Positions 9,557 through 20,136 are shown, counted from the stretch's first letter. The stretch: 64,000 nucleotides of DNA from Bacteroidales bacterium (GCA_016715075.1 JADKBK010000002.1:124001-188000), one strand, 5' to 3'. Notes: generated by a model not told the origin, from the letters alone. Made by a program: numbers and translations.

Positions 9557-10660
9557 ATGAACAAAATAATATTTCTGTGGCTAACTGCCTTGATTACAGC
9601 TTGTCGCAATAACACTGAAAACACAGATTCTCAGAGCTTAAGTCTCAGAGGAGATACAATAATTATAAATGATCAAGCCATTTTCCAGGCAAAGCTGACA
9701 ATAGATACAGTCAGACTTCAATCCTATAGAAAGAAGATTACCAGTTCCGGCATTGTTAGGGCGATTTCCAATAATTACGCTGAGGTTGCCTCTCCGTTTG
9801 CCGGACGTATTATCAAATCATATGTACGTTTGGGGCAGCATGTGAAGGTGGATGATCCCATTTTCGAAATTAGTTCTCCATCGTACTTTGAAGCAGGCAA
9901 AGCATATTTCCATACAAGGCAGGAAATGCAGCTTGCAGAAAAAAACCTCAGGCGTCAGAAGGATCTGTTTATCAATGGTGTCGGCATCGAGAAGGAGGTT
10001 GAAGAAGCTGATGCCGCCTATGACCTGGCAAGCAGGGATTTTGAAAATTCGGTTGCCAGTCTGAGTGTTTTCAGAGTCAAGCCTGAGGAGCTGGTACTTG
10101 GTCAGCCTCTCATCATAAGATCTCCGATTGCAGGAGAGATTGTTGAGAATAATCTGGTTCTTGGCCAGTATCTCAGGGAGGATGCCGAGCCGGTTGTCAT
10201 TGTGGCCGAGCTCAGTAAAGTATGGGTTGTGGGCCAGTTGAAAGAAAAGGATATAGAATCTATCCATGAATCTGATGAGGTTGAAATAAGGTTAACCGGT
10301 ATTCCTGAAATTCCAATAAAAGGGAAGGTATATTTCATAAGTGAACTTCTTGATGAGGAGACCAGGTCAGTGCAGGTTTTCATTGAATGTGCAAATGAAA
10401 ATCGCCTGATGAAACCGGGAATGTATGTCTCAGCTGAATTTTCAGCTAAAATAGATAAATCGATAATAGTACCAGCTACTGCTGTATTTCAGACAGAAGA
10501 AGAAAGTTTTGTATTTGTGGAGGCGAATCCGGGACTTTTCGTCAGGCGGCGTATTAAATACAGCAGGGACAATGAAGTACTGGCAGTTGTGCATTCAGGA
10601 CTGACTCCTGGTGAGAATATAATAGTAAACGGTGGAATACTATTACTGGAGGCGAGATAA
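9557..10660 (+). CDS. RND efflux periplasmic adaptor, CusB/CzcB type, lipoprotein
   Basis: 367 residues. ATG 9557 follows an in-frame TTG and gives a lipoprotein signal (LWLTALITAC). The order barrel-sandwich (AEVASPFAGRIIKSYVRLGQ), alpha-hairpin (about 115-170), second lipoyl half (PIAGEIVENNLVLGQYL), beta-barrel and membrane-proximal domain is that of HlyD-family adaptors for heavy-metal RND pumps. It bridges the inner-membrane pump and the outer-membrane channel encoded next. The stop at 10660 is 3 bases before the pump start, so translation is coupled. Unlike the pump gene, this frame is intact. Metal (Cu, Co/Zn/Cd) cannot be decided. Confidence 0.9.
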   Translation: MNKIIFLWLTALITACRNNTENTDSQSLSLRGDTIIINDQAIFQAKLTIDTVRLQSYRKKITSSGIVRAISNNYAEVASPFAGRIIKSYVRLGQHVKVDDPIFEISSPSYFEAGKAYFHTRQEMQLAEKNLRRQKDLFINGVGIEKEVEEADAAYDLASRDFENSVASLSVFRVKPEELVLGQPLIIRSPIAGEIVENNLVLGQYLREDAEPVVIVAELSKVWVVGQLKEKDIESIHESDEVEIRLTGIPEIPIKGKVYFISELLDEETRSVQVFIECANENRLMKPGMYVSAEFSAKIDKSIIVPATAVFQTEEESFVFVEANPGLFVRRRIKYSRDNEVLAVVHSGLTPGENIIVNGGILLLEAR

Positions 10661-10663
10661 GAT

Positions 10664-13600
10664 ATGCTTAAGAAAATTATCAATATAGCACTACTGCACT
10701 GGAGGATCATTGTTTCGTTATTTGCGTTAGCTTGTTTCTTTGGCTACTATTCATGGAAACAGCTCTCCATTGAAGCCTATCCTGATATTGCTGATGTTTC
10801 AGTTCAGGTGGTTACACAGGTTCCGGGTCTGGCTGCCGAGGAGATGGAACAGCAGATAACAATACCAATTGAACGTGCTTTGAACGGGCTTCCCGGTCTC
10901 CATGTGATGCGAAGTAAAAATGCCTTCGGGATATCAACCATCGTCCTGGTTTTCAAAGACGGGGTAGATGATTACTGGGCCCGACAGAGAGTACAGGGGA
11001 AAAATTACAGGTCTTGATCTCCCTTATGGCGCCTCACCCGCACTGAACCCGCTGACTTCACCCACCGGGGAGATTTATCGCTATATAGTGGAAAGTAAAA
11101 GCCACGATCTGAGGGAACTGACAGACCTGAACAAGTGGGTAATCATTCCAAGGCTGAAACAGGTAACCGGAGTTGCAGAGGTAAGCAACTTCGGGGGAAT
11201 AACTACACAGTTTCAGATAGAGATTGATCCCAGAAAGCTTGAGCAGTATAAGCTTTCGCTGTCAGATGTAACTGAAAAGATAGAAAAGAACAATGCCAAT
11301 GCGGGAGGCAGTCTCCTGACAGGCGGTGAAATAAGCTATGTTATCCGGGGTATTGGGCTGGTTCGTGATTTGAGCGACCTTGGGAAAAATAGTTGTTAAA
11401 TCAAATAATGGCGTACCAGTGTATGTCAGGGATTTGGGAGAACTTAAGTATGGTTATCTGAGAGAAAGGGGATCCTTGGTTTTCAGACCACCGCACTGAT
11501 TATTCGGAAACTGTTGAAGGCATCGTTCAGCTCTTAAGGCATCAGAATCCCTCGTTAGTACTTGTGGGAGTTCATCAGGCTGTTGAGGAGCTGAATAGCG
11601 GCTTGCTGCCCGCTGGAGTAAAAATCCGCCCATTTATGGACAGGACTATGCTCGTGGATGAGACACTGAATACTGTTGCACATACATTGTCACTTGGAGT
11701 GATGCTGGTATTGCTTGTTCTGATTGTCTTCCTGGGAAACTGGAGGGGAGCAGTACTTGTTGCTATTACGATCCCAATATCACTTCTGATCGCTTTCATA
11801 CTTATGTATGTGACAAATATCCCGGCTAATCTTCTTTCACTGGGGGCAATAGATTTCGGGATAATAGTTGAAGGCTCAATAGTGATGATGGAAACTATCC
11901 TCAAAAAGAGGGAAGACCATCCTGATGAAATTCTTGATAAGGAATCAGTCATGGAACGCATTGTTGAAGTTGCCAGACCCGTTTTCTTTCATCTCTGATA
12001 ATTATAACCGCCTACCTTCCGCTTTTTGCATTTGAGCGAATTGAAAAGAAGCTCTTTACACCAATGGCATTTACTGTAGGCTATGCACTGATAGGAGGAT
12101 TGGCGGTAGCACTTATCCTGATCCCGGGGTTATCATATGTTTTGTACCGCAAGCCACATAAAATATATCGGAACAGGTGGCTGGAGAAGCTGACAATCAT
12201 TTATCATGACCATATTAAGGTAATAATCGATAAGCCAAAGGCCGTTTTCTATACACTGGGTTTAATACTTGCAGCATCGGTCATAATGACTTTTACTGTT
12301 GGCAAGGATTTTTTGCCTCAGCTTGATGAAGGGTCAATATGGTTACAGGTTCAGTTGCCGCCGGGGATCTCACTGGAAAAATCAAAAGTGATGAGCGACA
12401 CACTTCGAAAGAGGATCCTCAGGTACAGTGAAGTCACCTACGTTTTATCCCAGACCGGCCGGGATGATGCAGGATCGGAGCCTTTTTCCACATCCCATGT
12501 TGAGTGTTCTGTAGGTCTTAAACCGTACAAGGAATGGCCCCGGGGTAAAACGAAATCTGATCTTATTGATGAAATGGCCGCAGATCTGAATACTCTGCCA
12601 GGTTACAGGATTGGATTTTCCCAACCAATAATCGACATGGTTTGGACCTTCTAGCCGGCACTTCTGGTGATCTGGCACTCGAATATTTACGGAGACGATT
12701 TTAAAGAGAGCAGACAGCTGGCTGAAAAAATTGTGGATGAGCTTAATTTAATCCCGGGGCTACCGATGTGGCAATTGATCAGGAACCACCTGTTCCTCAA
12801 TTGCAGATACATGCAGACAGGGATAAGATCGCCCAGTACGGATTAAATGTATCTGATGTGGCTGAACTCATTGAGGTAGCTATAGGCGGGAAAGCGATTT
12901 CACAGGTATATATCAGTGACAAGGTATATGATGTCATCTGCGGTATACAGAAGATGCCAGGAATAACCCTGAAAAAATAGGCAACCTTATGCTTACATCC
13001 GCATCTGGTGCAAAAATACCACTTTCACAAGTGACTACAATTACAATGTCTACAGGAGCGAGTCTGATAGCCAGGGAGATGAACAGGCGCTATATGATAA
13101 TCAGGCTAAACCTGCGGGGAACAGACCTGTCAACCTTTTTAAAGGAGGCAAAATGAACGAATTGAAAAAAAGGCGGGATATGACCATGAAAAGATCTTTC
13201 TGAGATGGAGCGGACAGTTTGAGAATCAGAGCCGGGCATTCTCAAGACTGGCCCTTATAGTCCCTCTCGCCCTGGCAATAATGTTTATACTTCTCTTCGG
13301 CGCCTTCGGTAAATTCAACCAGGCAGGATTATTAATGGGCGTTGTACCGTTGGCATTCTTTGGCGGTATGCTGGCTCTGAATGTCTTTGGGATGACTTTA
13401 AACGTCTCTTCATCTGTCGGTTTTATTGCACTCTTTGGCGTCTCAATACAGAATGGGGTTATTATGATTGCCCATTTTAATGCTTTAAGAGAAAAAGGGA
13501 TGGATCTTAAACTGGCTGTAATTGAAGGATCAAAACACAGATTTCGTCCAATTCTCATGATTGCTGCTGTTGCAGTTCTCGGACTTCTTCCTGCATCAAT

Positions 13601-13748
13601 GTCAACAGGCATAGGATCAGATGTCCAGCGTCCGATGGCAACGGTGATTGTATACGGGCTCTTCTTTGCTACCATCATTACACTCTATCTGTTGCCTGCC
13701 CTGTATTACTGGATGGAAAAGAGATTGGGTGAAAAAAAATCAGAATAA
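10664..13748 (+). pseudogene. Heavy-metal RND pump, CusA/CzcA type, multiply frameshifted
   Basis: The locus spans about 1028 codons, the full length of the family, and nearly all CusA/CzcA sequence can be read, but in shifting frames. I place single-base changes near 10997 (+1), 11387 (+1), 11462 (-1), 11481 (-1), 11986 (-1), 12642 (-1), 12682 (+1), 12755 (-1), 12944 (-1) and 13150 (-1). The first 335 bases and the last 600 are clean. Family marks include EAYPDIADVSVQVVTQVPG, LDLPYGASPALNPLTSPTGE and the proton-relay helix AIDFGIIVEGSIVMMET, where Glu replaces the more usual Asp. No large deletion or insertion is seen. Either very recent loss or uncorrected sequencing errors. Confidence 0.88.
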
Positions 13749-13767
13749 TGCATCTTCAAAAATCAGT

Positions 13768-15037
13768 ATGATGAAAAGAGTAATTTTGGTTACTTCAATT
13801 GTTTTGACACTGGTATCAATGACGGCTGAAGGCCAGGTTGATACCACCTTTACCCATTTGGATCTTACATTTAATGAATATCTTCATCGCGTCAGTACGG
13901 GAAATCTTGAATACGCTGCCGGAAGATTCAATGTCAGCATAGCGGAAGCAAAAATTGAGGCATCAAGGGTCTTCCCCGATCCTTATGTCTCTTTTGACTG
14001 GCTGGAAAACCGTGAAAGTTCTCAGAGGTCAGGATATGAATATTCTACTGAGATAGGGACAACAATAGAGCTGGGAGGAAAGCGAAGGGCAAGGATTGAT
14101 CTTGCACAGAATGAATACGAGTTGTCAATTGCCCTGCTGGAGGATTACTTCAGAAATCTCAGGGCGGAAGCTGCGCTTGGATATCTTGATTGCCTAAAGC
14201 ACAAACAGCTTTATGAAGTTGTTTTCAACTCCTGGCAAACGATGAAAAAACTCTCTGAAGCTGACAGCATCAGGTTTAAGCTGGGAAGCATAATGGAGAT
14301 TGATGCCATTCAAAGTAAAGTAGAGGCAGGAATTCTTTTCAATGGACTGATCCTGGCTGCCACAGAATGGAAAAATGCACTAGTTGAGCTGACACTGATG
14401 ACTGGTCAGACAAACTCAGATACTCTTTTCGTACCCTCTGTCCAGTCAGTTGATACATGCAGACTCTTTTCCCTTGATTATCTCACTGAACAGGCTCTCA
14501 GTAACCGTTCAGACCTTCTGGCTGCAATAAAGTACAGGGAAGTATCCAGGAAAAACCTTGACCTGGTCAGAAGCGAGAGGGTGACTGATATTGACCTCAA
14601 TTTGAATTTATCAAATGCCAGATTGACGGATGGTAGCACACCTGCAACAAAAGGAGTCACAGGAGGCATTTCAATACCCATTAAATTTTCAAATTTCAAT
14701 AAAGGGGAGATTAAAATGTCTCAGGATCGTATTGATCAGAGTGAGAAATATTTTCAGCAGGTTCAGCTCCAGATAAAGACTGAAATGTTGCAGGCATGGA
14801 ATCTCTATTATGTCTATTGCAGGCAGGTTGATAATTTCGAGAATGGTTTGCTCAGGAGCGCTTCCGGTGTGATGAACGGCAAAATTTACAGTTACAAACG
14901 GGGGAGAAAATTCCCTCCTTGAGGTTCTGAATGCCCAGAGAACCTATAATGATGTCCAGATAGCTTATTTTGAAGCTCTTTACAACAGGGCGGCGGCACT
15001 TGTCAACCTGGAAAATCAGCGGGCATCTGGGATATAG
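13768..15037 (+). pseudogene. Outer-membrane efflux protein (TolC/CusC family), one frameshift near 3' end
   Basis: Starts at ATG 13768 (or 13771) with a signal peptide ending near AEGQ, 20 bases after the pump. Two TolC-family repeats with long alpha-helical stretches can be seen (AAGRFNVSIAEAKIEASRVF; SDLLAAIKYREVSRKNLDLV). An extra G in the run at 14900-14904 shifts the frame to a stop at 14922. Removing it gives GENSLLEVLNAQRTYNDVQ and about 40 more residues of standard TolC C-terminus, ending at TAG 15037. It would form the outer-membrane channel of the metal-efflux complex. Confidence 0.85.
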
Positions 15038-15076
15038 ATTTTTAGACTATCTTTCTGATCAAATAAGGTCATCGTC

Positions 15077-16033
15077 ATGAAAATTATTCCCGGTTATTAT
15101 TTGCTTCTTCTCAGTGTACTTTCAGCTTGTACAAATTCGCAGGCAACAAAAAAAAGTGGCTCTTATGAACCTCAGGCAGCAACAGGCTTTGTTGAGGTTT
15201 CGGGTACAAAACTCAATTATGTTGCCGAAGGTAAGGGCAAACCATGTCTTGTTATCGGATCTTCAATCTATTACCCCAGAACATTTTCCCTTAACCTGCG
15301 CGACAGTTTACGATTATACTTCACTGATATGCGATGGTTTGCAAAGGATTATGCACCGGTAAAGCCGGAAAATTTTACCCTTGACACGATTTTAAATGAC
15401 ATAGAGAAGGTCAGATCAGCTCTTAATCTGGAAAAGGTAATCATTATGGGTCATTCTATTCACAGCGTAATAGCTTTTGAATATGCAAAGAAATATCCCG
15501 GCAGAGTTACAGAGGTTGTTATGATAGGCTCACCGGCTTATCAGACAAACAGGGAACAGGAAGAGGCAATAAATGAGATATGGAAGAGCGCTTCTGTTGA
15601 AAGAGAGAAGCTTCAGAATGAGAACTGGAAAAAACTGGCAGAGATGAAAAACCTTTCACCGGCTCAGTTCGTGATTGAGAACTACTGTATTATGGCGCCA
15701 AAATACTGGTATGACATGAATTATGATGCGCACTGGTTGTGGAAAGATATGACCCTTAATACAGATATTCTGAACTCTTTATATGAGTCGGTCTTTAAAG
15801 ATTATTTTATCTTCAGAAATGAAAGGAGAGTTCCTGTTCCTGTATTTGTGGCAATGGGCAAATATGATTTTATAGATCCCCCTGCCTTATGGAATGGATT
15901 TGATGATATCAAAGGACTGACTGTAAGGGTATTTGAAAAAAGCGGACACACTCCCCAGCTCGAGGAGCGCGACCTTTTTGACAGTGAGTTGCTGAAATGG
16001 TTGAGGACCGGTAACCTCAAAACATCTGAATGA
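15077..16033 (+). CDS. Alpha/beta hydrolase lipoprotein
   Basis: 318 residues with a lipobox (LLSVLSAC). The alpha/beta hydrolase fold is shown by VSGTKLNYVAEG at the start of the core, the nucleophile elbow GHSIHS with Ser127, and acid and base residues D264 (GKYDFID) and H291 (SGHTPQLE), in normal order and spacing. The closest look is to proline-iminopeptidase/epoxide-hydrolase-like members, but substrate cannot be inferred. It lies 39 bases after the restored end of the efflux channel gene and could be co-transcribed with it, though no functional link is evident. Confidence 0.85.
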   Translation: MKIIPGYYLLLLSVLSACTNSQATKKSGSYEPQAATGFVEVSGTKLNYVAEGKGKPCLVIGSSIYYPRTFSLNLRDSLRLYFTDMRWFAKDYAPVKPENFTLDTILNDIEKVRSALNLEKVIIMGHSIHSVIAFEYAKKYPGRVTEVVMIGSPAYQTNREQEEAINEIWKSASVEREKLQNENWKKLAEMKNLSPAQFVIENYCIMAPKYWYDMNYDAHWLWKDMTLNTDILNSLYESVFKDYFIFRNERRVPVPVFVAMGKYDFIDPPALWNGFDDIKGLTVRVFEKSGHTPQLEERDLFDSELLKWLRTGNLKTSE

Positions 16034-16169
16034 TCTGCTGAAAAGGCTTATAAAAATTGCTTGAGTTGATATCCCGCCTGCAGGAGCCGTTCTGGAAAAG
16101 TACAAATAAGCACTCTTTCGTCCGGTGAAAAATGCAGGGCTGAATCAATGGAAGATAATAAACCAGGTA

Positions 16170-17572
16170 TCAGTAATTAAGATAATTCTCGATAATATCT
16201 ATTGAAGAATCTGAAAGAACAGGAATACTGGGCAATACAAATAAATTCATTTTCTCAACAGTGAATGAATTCCAGATTGAAGTACGTATTCCGAGGTATC
16301 CGTTCTCAACAGCTGTGTTAATTATATCCTGGTTATTGGCCCCATCTCCAAACGGAAGCGACAGAAAAATACTGGTTTGTCCTGTTATATCAGTGATCCA
16401 GTTTTTGGAGTCTCCCAGTTCAGTATTCAGAAAATTCAGATAATCCGCGCGAGTAGCAAAATCAGGAGCACTTTTTTCCAGGAATGGATGTGAACTGGAA
16501 TGGGATCCCATCTTAAACATATTTTGTCCTTCAGGGCCAGGAAACCCTGACATCTGCCACACCTGCGACCAGGTCATATAATCAGCACTCTCCATCCATT
16601 CGGTTGTCAGGAAAAAAGTGGCAGGCATATTATAGGTTGTGAGAAGCGGAAATGCCCTTGTAAAATTTGATTCATAGCCATCATCAAAAGTTATGATGAC
16701 ACCATCTGAGATTAGCTTAAGCTCTCCTGACCGGAGAAGGGGCAAGTCATCCATTGACAATATCTGATAATTATGGTCCCGCAGATAGATCAGGTCATTC
16801 TCAAATTCAACAGAGGTTCGTTCATATTCATTTAAGGGAGCATCATCTGTTATTTTATGGTACATAAGTATTACAATACGGTTCTGCTTTAAAAATCCGA
16901 AGGTATATAAGGTGCTTTCTGTCGGGGTATCATAAATAGTGTCAGAGATGACTGAACCCGCTCTGTCAGTCATATATCCCTTCATAACCAGATTATCCCC
17001 GGTATTAAAATCAAATGAGCCCTTCCCTTTTTTTGTGCTTTTTGCATAGGAGAGATTCCCATTATATTCCAGTGCCGCGGCTGAATTTCCGGTTCCCTGA
17101 ATATTCAGCATCTTTATCGAAGCAGAGTATCTAGATGATTTTGCAGAAAGCAGGTAGACCTTTTCTTCACTGCCTGAGAATGTAAAGAATGCAGCCCCGA
17201 TGTCAGGTCCCTTTCAAAGTTCAGAATAACTTTACCTGACAAGGTGAAGACGGCAATGGTCAGCCTGTCGTCATGAGGCAGATAGATATTAAAATTAGTG
17301 TTAACCTGAAAAGGATTGGGATAGTTCTGGCTGAGGGAAAATTCTGAAGCATCGGGAATCTCATCTGTACCTGTTATCAAGAGCTTCAATATGGTATCAG
17401 GATAATACTTCATTATTTTACTGCCGGTATTGGTATCCTCAATCAGAATACTGTCAAATTGATGATAATTACCCTGATATGTTCCTGTGAATACAAGTTT
17501 TGACTGGCCGTATCCGCAAGTAACTCCTGCAATAAATAAAAAGAAAGTAAAAAGTGAGTTATACTTTGCCAT
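16170..17572 (-). pseudogene. Exported polysaccharide deacetylase with surface N-terminal module, one frameshift
   Basis: Two frames make one ~467-residue protein. The N-terminal part has a signal peptide, a beta-sandwich with the SLSQNYPNPFQ segment known from T9SS-type modules, and continues after restoring one T (run at 17184-17186) as HSFTFSGSEEKVYLLSAKSS. The second part holds another beta-rich stretch, then a NodB-fold deacetylase: MYHKITDD, ITFDDGY (metal Asp pair), GSHSSSHPF (His ligands) and a SLPFGDG loop. Such enzymes remove acetyl groups from N-acetylated polysaccharides or peptidoglycan. The frameshift is of the same one-base homopolymer type as others in 5-17 kb. Confidence 0.82.
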
Positions 17573-17647
17573 CCCGGAGATTTATAGATGCAATATTACA
17601 AAATTAAAAAATACAATACCCTTCGTTACTCGGGTTGAAAGTGGGTG

Positions 17648-17770
17648 TTATTTTTTATCTCTGTGCACTCTGTGTTCCTCTGTGGAGCTCTGTGTAAGTT
17701 CTTAAAAGGTTACACAGACAGACAATGAGTTCCTTGTTGCATGTTACTCTGAGAGTTGCACAGAGAAATT
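17648..17770. repeat. Cluster of degenerate CTCTGTG / CACAGAG units
   Basis: Within about 120 bases the heptamer CTCTGTG or close forms recur at 17660, 17669, 17680 and 17691, then the complementary form appears in TTACACAGACAGAC and GTTGCACAGAGAAA. Related sequence is found near 1470 (CCCTCTGTGTTTAACTCTG), 1620 (GTTCACAGAGAA) and 20196-20245. It is noncoding, lies between two genes, and looks like a dispersed intergenic repeat family. Confidence 0.55.
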
Positions 17771-17779
17771 CAGTTAAAG

Positions 17780-19120
17780 TTAATTTGTTGCCGGATCATC
17801 CCCTCCACTTGCTTCATCCTCCAATTCTGTCCGAAAGTGTTTAATCCTGCCTGACAGCATCATTACAAGGAATAACAGCAGGAAGAGGCCGATATTTCCG
17901 GCGAGGTAGGCATAATCATTCAGAGTCAGAAGGACGAAGATGAAGGAATAAAGTATTGTGAGCATACCAAATACAATAAATGCTCTCTTCTTTTCCCGGA
18001 AAAGAGTTCTGGTGAAAATTGTGATCATCAGTATGGTGGCTGCCGAGGAGATCAGGTATGCGATATTAAAGCCTGTCTGTTCACTAAGGGAATTCAGAAG
18101 TGAGAAGAATAGCACCAGGCCGAGCGAAACCAGGAAATAGTGAAAAATATGAATAGCCTCCTTTCCGGTGATCTCCAGAAAGATCAGGACCAGAAAAGTA
18201 AGGGCAATAAACAACAGTCCGTATCTGGAGCTTCTCCACGACTTCTGGTAATGATCCACAGGCTGAAAAAGATCAACCCCGAATGCACTTTCCATGGGAT
18301 GAAAAGCATTTCCAACCCAGCTTTGAGGGAAATTTCTGTTAAGGTGCGTCACCTCCCAGTCGGCCGTGAAACCTTTGTCGTCAATATTCCTTTTTAACGG
18401 AAGAAAACTTCCTTTGAAGCTTGGAGAGTTCCAATCAGACTGAAGATGGGCAGTGGTTGTTTTGCCAAGAGGGGTCAGCAGCAATCCTTCTGAACCGGCG
18501 AGGCTCAGTTTGATTGCTATATTGATTTTTGTCCCCGGTATTATGACAGGATTAATGAATGATATGCCTGACTGAAAGATGTCATTATCCCTGACACCTG
18601 GTTCTGCCTCAAGTTCTGTCTGGTCAGTTTTCAGAATGATCTTTCCCTTCAGGCCCCTGTTATCTGTGATGCCGATTGTGTAATAAGCCTCATTCCATAT
18701 AATTTCATGGTTCTTCAGAGTCCCTGCCTCCGGTATAGCAAGTTGTCCGTTTATCTGCATCTCGGAATCATAAACCACCGACTGATATATTCCCCTGTAT
18801 CTTATCTCTGGACTGACCTCGCCTTTAATATCAAGGGTTTCCGGTAAAATATGCCAAATCCTGATCACTGGTTTTTCATCTTTTTCAGATGGAATTGTCC
18901 GAACCGGGATATTAAGGACTGGTCCGGAGAAACACTGTTTTGCTGCCCACTGGTCGGAGATCTCCTTCATCACCTTTTCACCGTTCGATTGCCTTTCCAT
19001 TATAACCTCTTTTATCATCTGGAGCGGGATGAGGAAGATCAGCCCGAGGAAAGCCAGTAATGCCAGTTTTAAAGTGATGGACTGGTGCCACCTTGAGTGA
19101 TTTGTAATTTCGATTTTCAT
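17780..19120 (-). CDS. creD: CreD-family inner membrane protein
   Basis: 446 residues, the usual CreD length. There is one membrane segment near the N-terminus (LALLAFLGLIFLIPLQMI), a large periplasmic part of about 250 residues with the family's PSFKGSFLP and FPQSWVG segments, and several membrane segments in the last 150 residues, with an acidic C-terminal tail. In E. coli CreD affects envelope properties and colicin E2 tolerance; its biochemistry is unclear. A palindromic operator lies 26-44 bases upstream of the start, matching the one upstream of the regulator operon, so creD is probably controlled by the adjacent winged-helix protein. Confidence 0.88.
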   Translation of the reverse strand: MKIEITNHSRWHQSITLKLALLAFLGLIFLIPLQMIKEVIMERQSNGEKVMKEISDQWAAKQCFSGPVLNIPVRTIPSEKDEKPVIRIWHILPETLDIKGEVSPEIRYRGIYQSVVYDSEMQINGQLAIPEAGTLKNHEIIWNEAYYTIGITDNRGLKGKIILKTDQTELEAEPGVRDNDIFQSGISFINPVIIPGTKINIAIKLSLAGSEGLLLTPLGKTTTAHLQSDWNSPSFKGSFLPLKRNIDDKGFTADWEVTHLNRNFPQSWVGNAFHPMESAFGVDLFQPVDHYQKSWRSSRYGLLFIALTFLVLIFLEITGKEAIHIFHYFLVSLGLVLFFSLLNSLSEQTGFNIAYLISSAATILMITIFTRTLFREKKRAFIVFGMLTILYSFIFVLLTLNDYAYLAGNIGLFLLLFLVMMLSGRIKHFRTELEDEASGGDDPATN

Positions 19121-19145
19121 AGTAATATATTTTGATTGATTAAAG

Positions 19146-19164
19146 TACTTTGTATTTCAAAGTG
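19146..19164 (-). promoter_or_regulatory. Predicted operator upstream of creD
   Basis: TACTTTG-TATTT-CAAAGTG, a 7-5-7 inverted repeat with one mismatch. It is nearly the same as the perfect palindrome at 20118-20136, and sits in the 58-base gap between the regulator stop and the creD start. Confidence 0.7.
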
Positions 19165-19178
19165 ACAGGATAAAGAAA

Positions 19179-19475
19179 TCATTGGCTTTTTATGATATTT
19201 TCAAGTGCTTTCAGATGTTGTTGAAAATCAAATATCCCGGATGAAGTAGCAGAGTAGCTGGTATTGGGTTTTCTCCCGATAAACTGTTTGTTGACCCTTA
19301 TCATTCCTTTTTCCTCCAATGCTTTTAAATGACTCGCAAGGTTTCCGTCAGTTACATTCAGTGTCTCCTTCAGGCTGTTAAAATCAAATTTTTCATTCAC
19401 CATCAGTACAGACATAATGCCAAGTCTGATCCTGCTGTCAAAGACTTTGTTCAGATTGTCAATAAGGTTTTTCAT
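19179..19475 (-). CDS. Winged-helix transcriptional regulator (HTH_34 type)
   Basis: 98 residues, nearly all one winged helix: RLGIMSVLMVN, FNSLKETLNVTDGNLASHLKALEEKGMI (recognition region), then the wing (QFIGRKPNTSYSATSSG). It matches the small 'winged helix DNA-binding' family PF13601. There is no obvious effector domain, so it may sense through a protein partner. Its ATG overlaps the stop of the upstream membrane-protein gene by 4 bases (ATGA), a sign of tight coupling. Two matching palindromes, ahead of this operon and ahead of creD, are the natural binding sites; autoregulation is therefore predicted. Confidence 0.85.
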   Translation of the reverse strand: MKNLIDNLNKVFDSRIRLGIMSVLMVNEKFDFNSLKETLNVTDGNLASHLKALEEKGMIRVNKQFIGRKPNTSYSATSSGIFDFQQHLKALENIIKSQ

Positions 19476-20107
19476 GCCTCGTATTTTCTGTACATTACTA
19501 TTCCGTAGATAATGTGAAGTATTCCGAAACCGAAAACCCAGAAAATGATTCCCCAGCCCGGTATGAATGCTGCTACTAGTCCGGTAATAATTTCCAGGAT
19601 TCCAAGGTAAAAAATCTCGTCAAATGTAAATTTCCCGGCATTTGCGAGTGCGAGGCCATAAAAAATCAGTAATCCGGGTACTATAAGCTGCATATTATTC
19701 TGAACGAGTAGAACGATTATGAAAATTCCTCCGGTAAGAAGCGGAATAAGTATGCTTATCAGCAATTTTTTTGAGGCAGGAGACCAGAAGATCTTGCCTT
19801 CACGTTTCGCCTTTTTATTTGAGAAATAGAGGCAGAAAACTACAGACAGGGTCAGTACACATAGTGCATCAGCAATAAGTTTCCACCTGAGGGAAAGAGT
19901 TTCAGCCTGCGGGAGTATTCTGTTGTATTCATCAAGGTGAATACTCCCGTTGTTCAGGATCAGAAAATATGCAATAAGAGCACCGGTAATGGCAAATACC
20001 CCGGCAAATATGCCTGAGAGTCCGCTGAGTGAAAGAAACCGGGTCGATTCTTCCATCAACTTTCTTATTGTCCTGATATCCTCGATGGATTTTAAATTGT
20101 CTTCCAT
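19472..20107 (-). CDS. Multi-pass membrane protein coupled to the winged-helix regulator
   Basis: 211 residues with a short cytoplasmic N-terminus (IEDIRTIRKLMEESTRFLSL) and about six transmembrane segments; the C-terminus is basic (YRKYEA). No enzymatic motif. I do not recognise a named family, but membrane proteins of this look commonly precede the small winged-helix regulator in Bacteroidota. The 4-base overlap and shared promoter suggest the pair works together, for example with the membrane protein tethering or signalling to the regulator. That is inference. Confidence 0.72.
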   Translation of the reverse strand: MEDNLKSIEDIRTIRKLMEESTRFLSLSGLSGIFAGVFAITGALIAYFLILNNGSIHLDEYNRILPQAETLSLRWKLIADALCVLTLSVVFCLYFSNKKAKREGKIFWSPASKKLLISILIPLLTGGIFIIVLLVQNNMQLIVPGLLIFYGLALANAGKFTFDEIFYLGILEIITGLVAAFIPGWGIIFWVFGFGILHIIYGIVMYRKYEA

Positions 20108-20117
20108 AATATAAAAG

Positions 20118-20136
20118 TACTTTGAAATGCAAAGTA
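20118..20136 (-). promoter_or_regulatory. Perfect palindromic operator of the regulator operon
   Basis: TACTTTG-AAATG-CAAAGTA, a perfect 7-5-7 inverted repeat 10 bases upstream of the operon start codon. The creD site at 19146-19164 has the same spacing and 13 of 14 arm bases. Confidence 0.78.
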
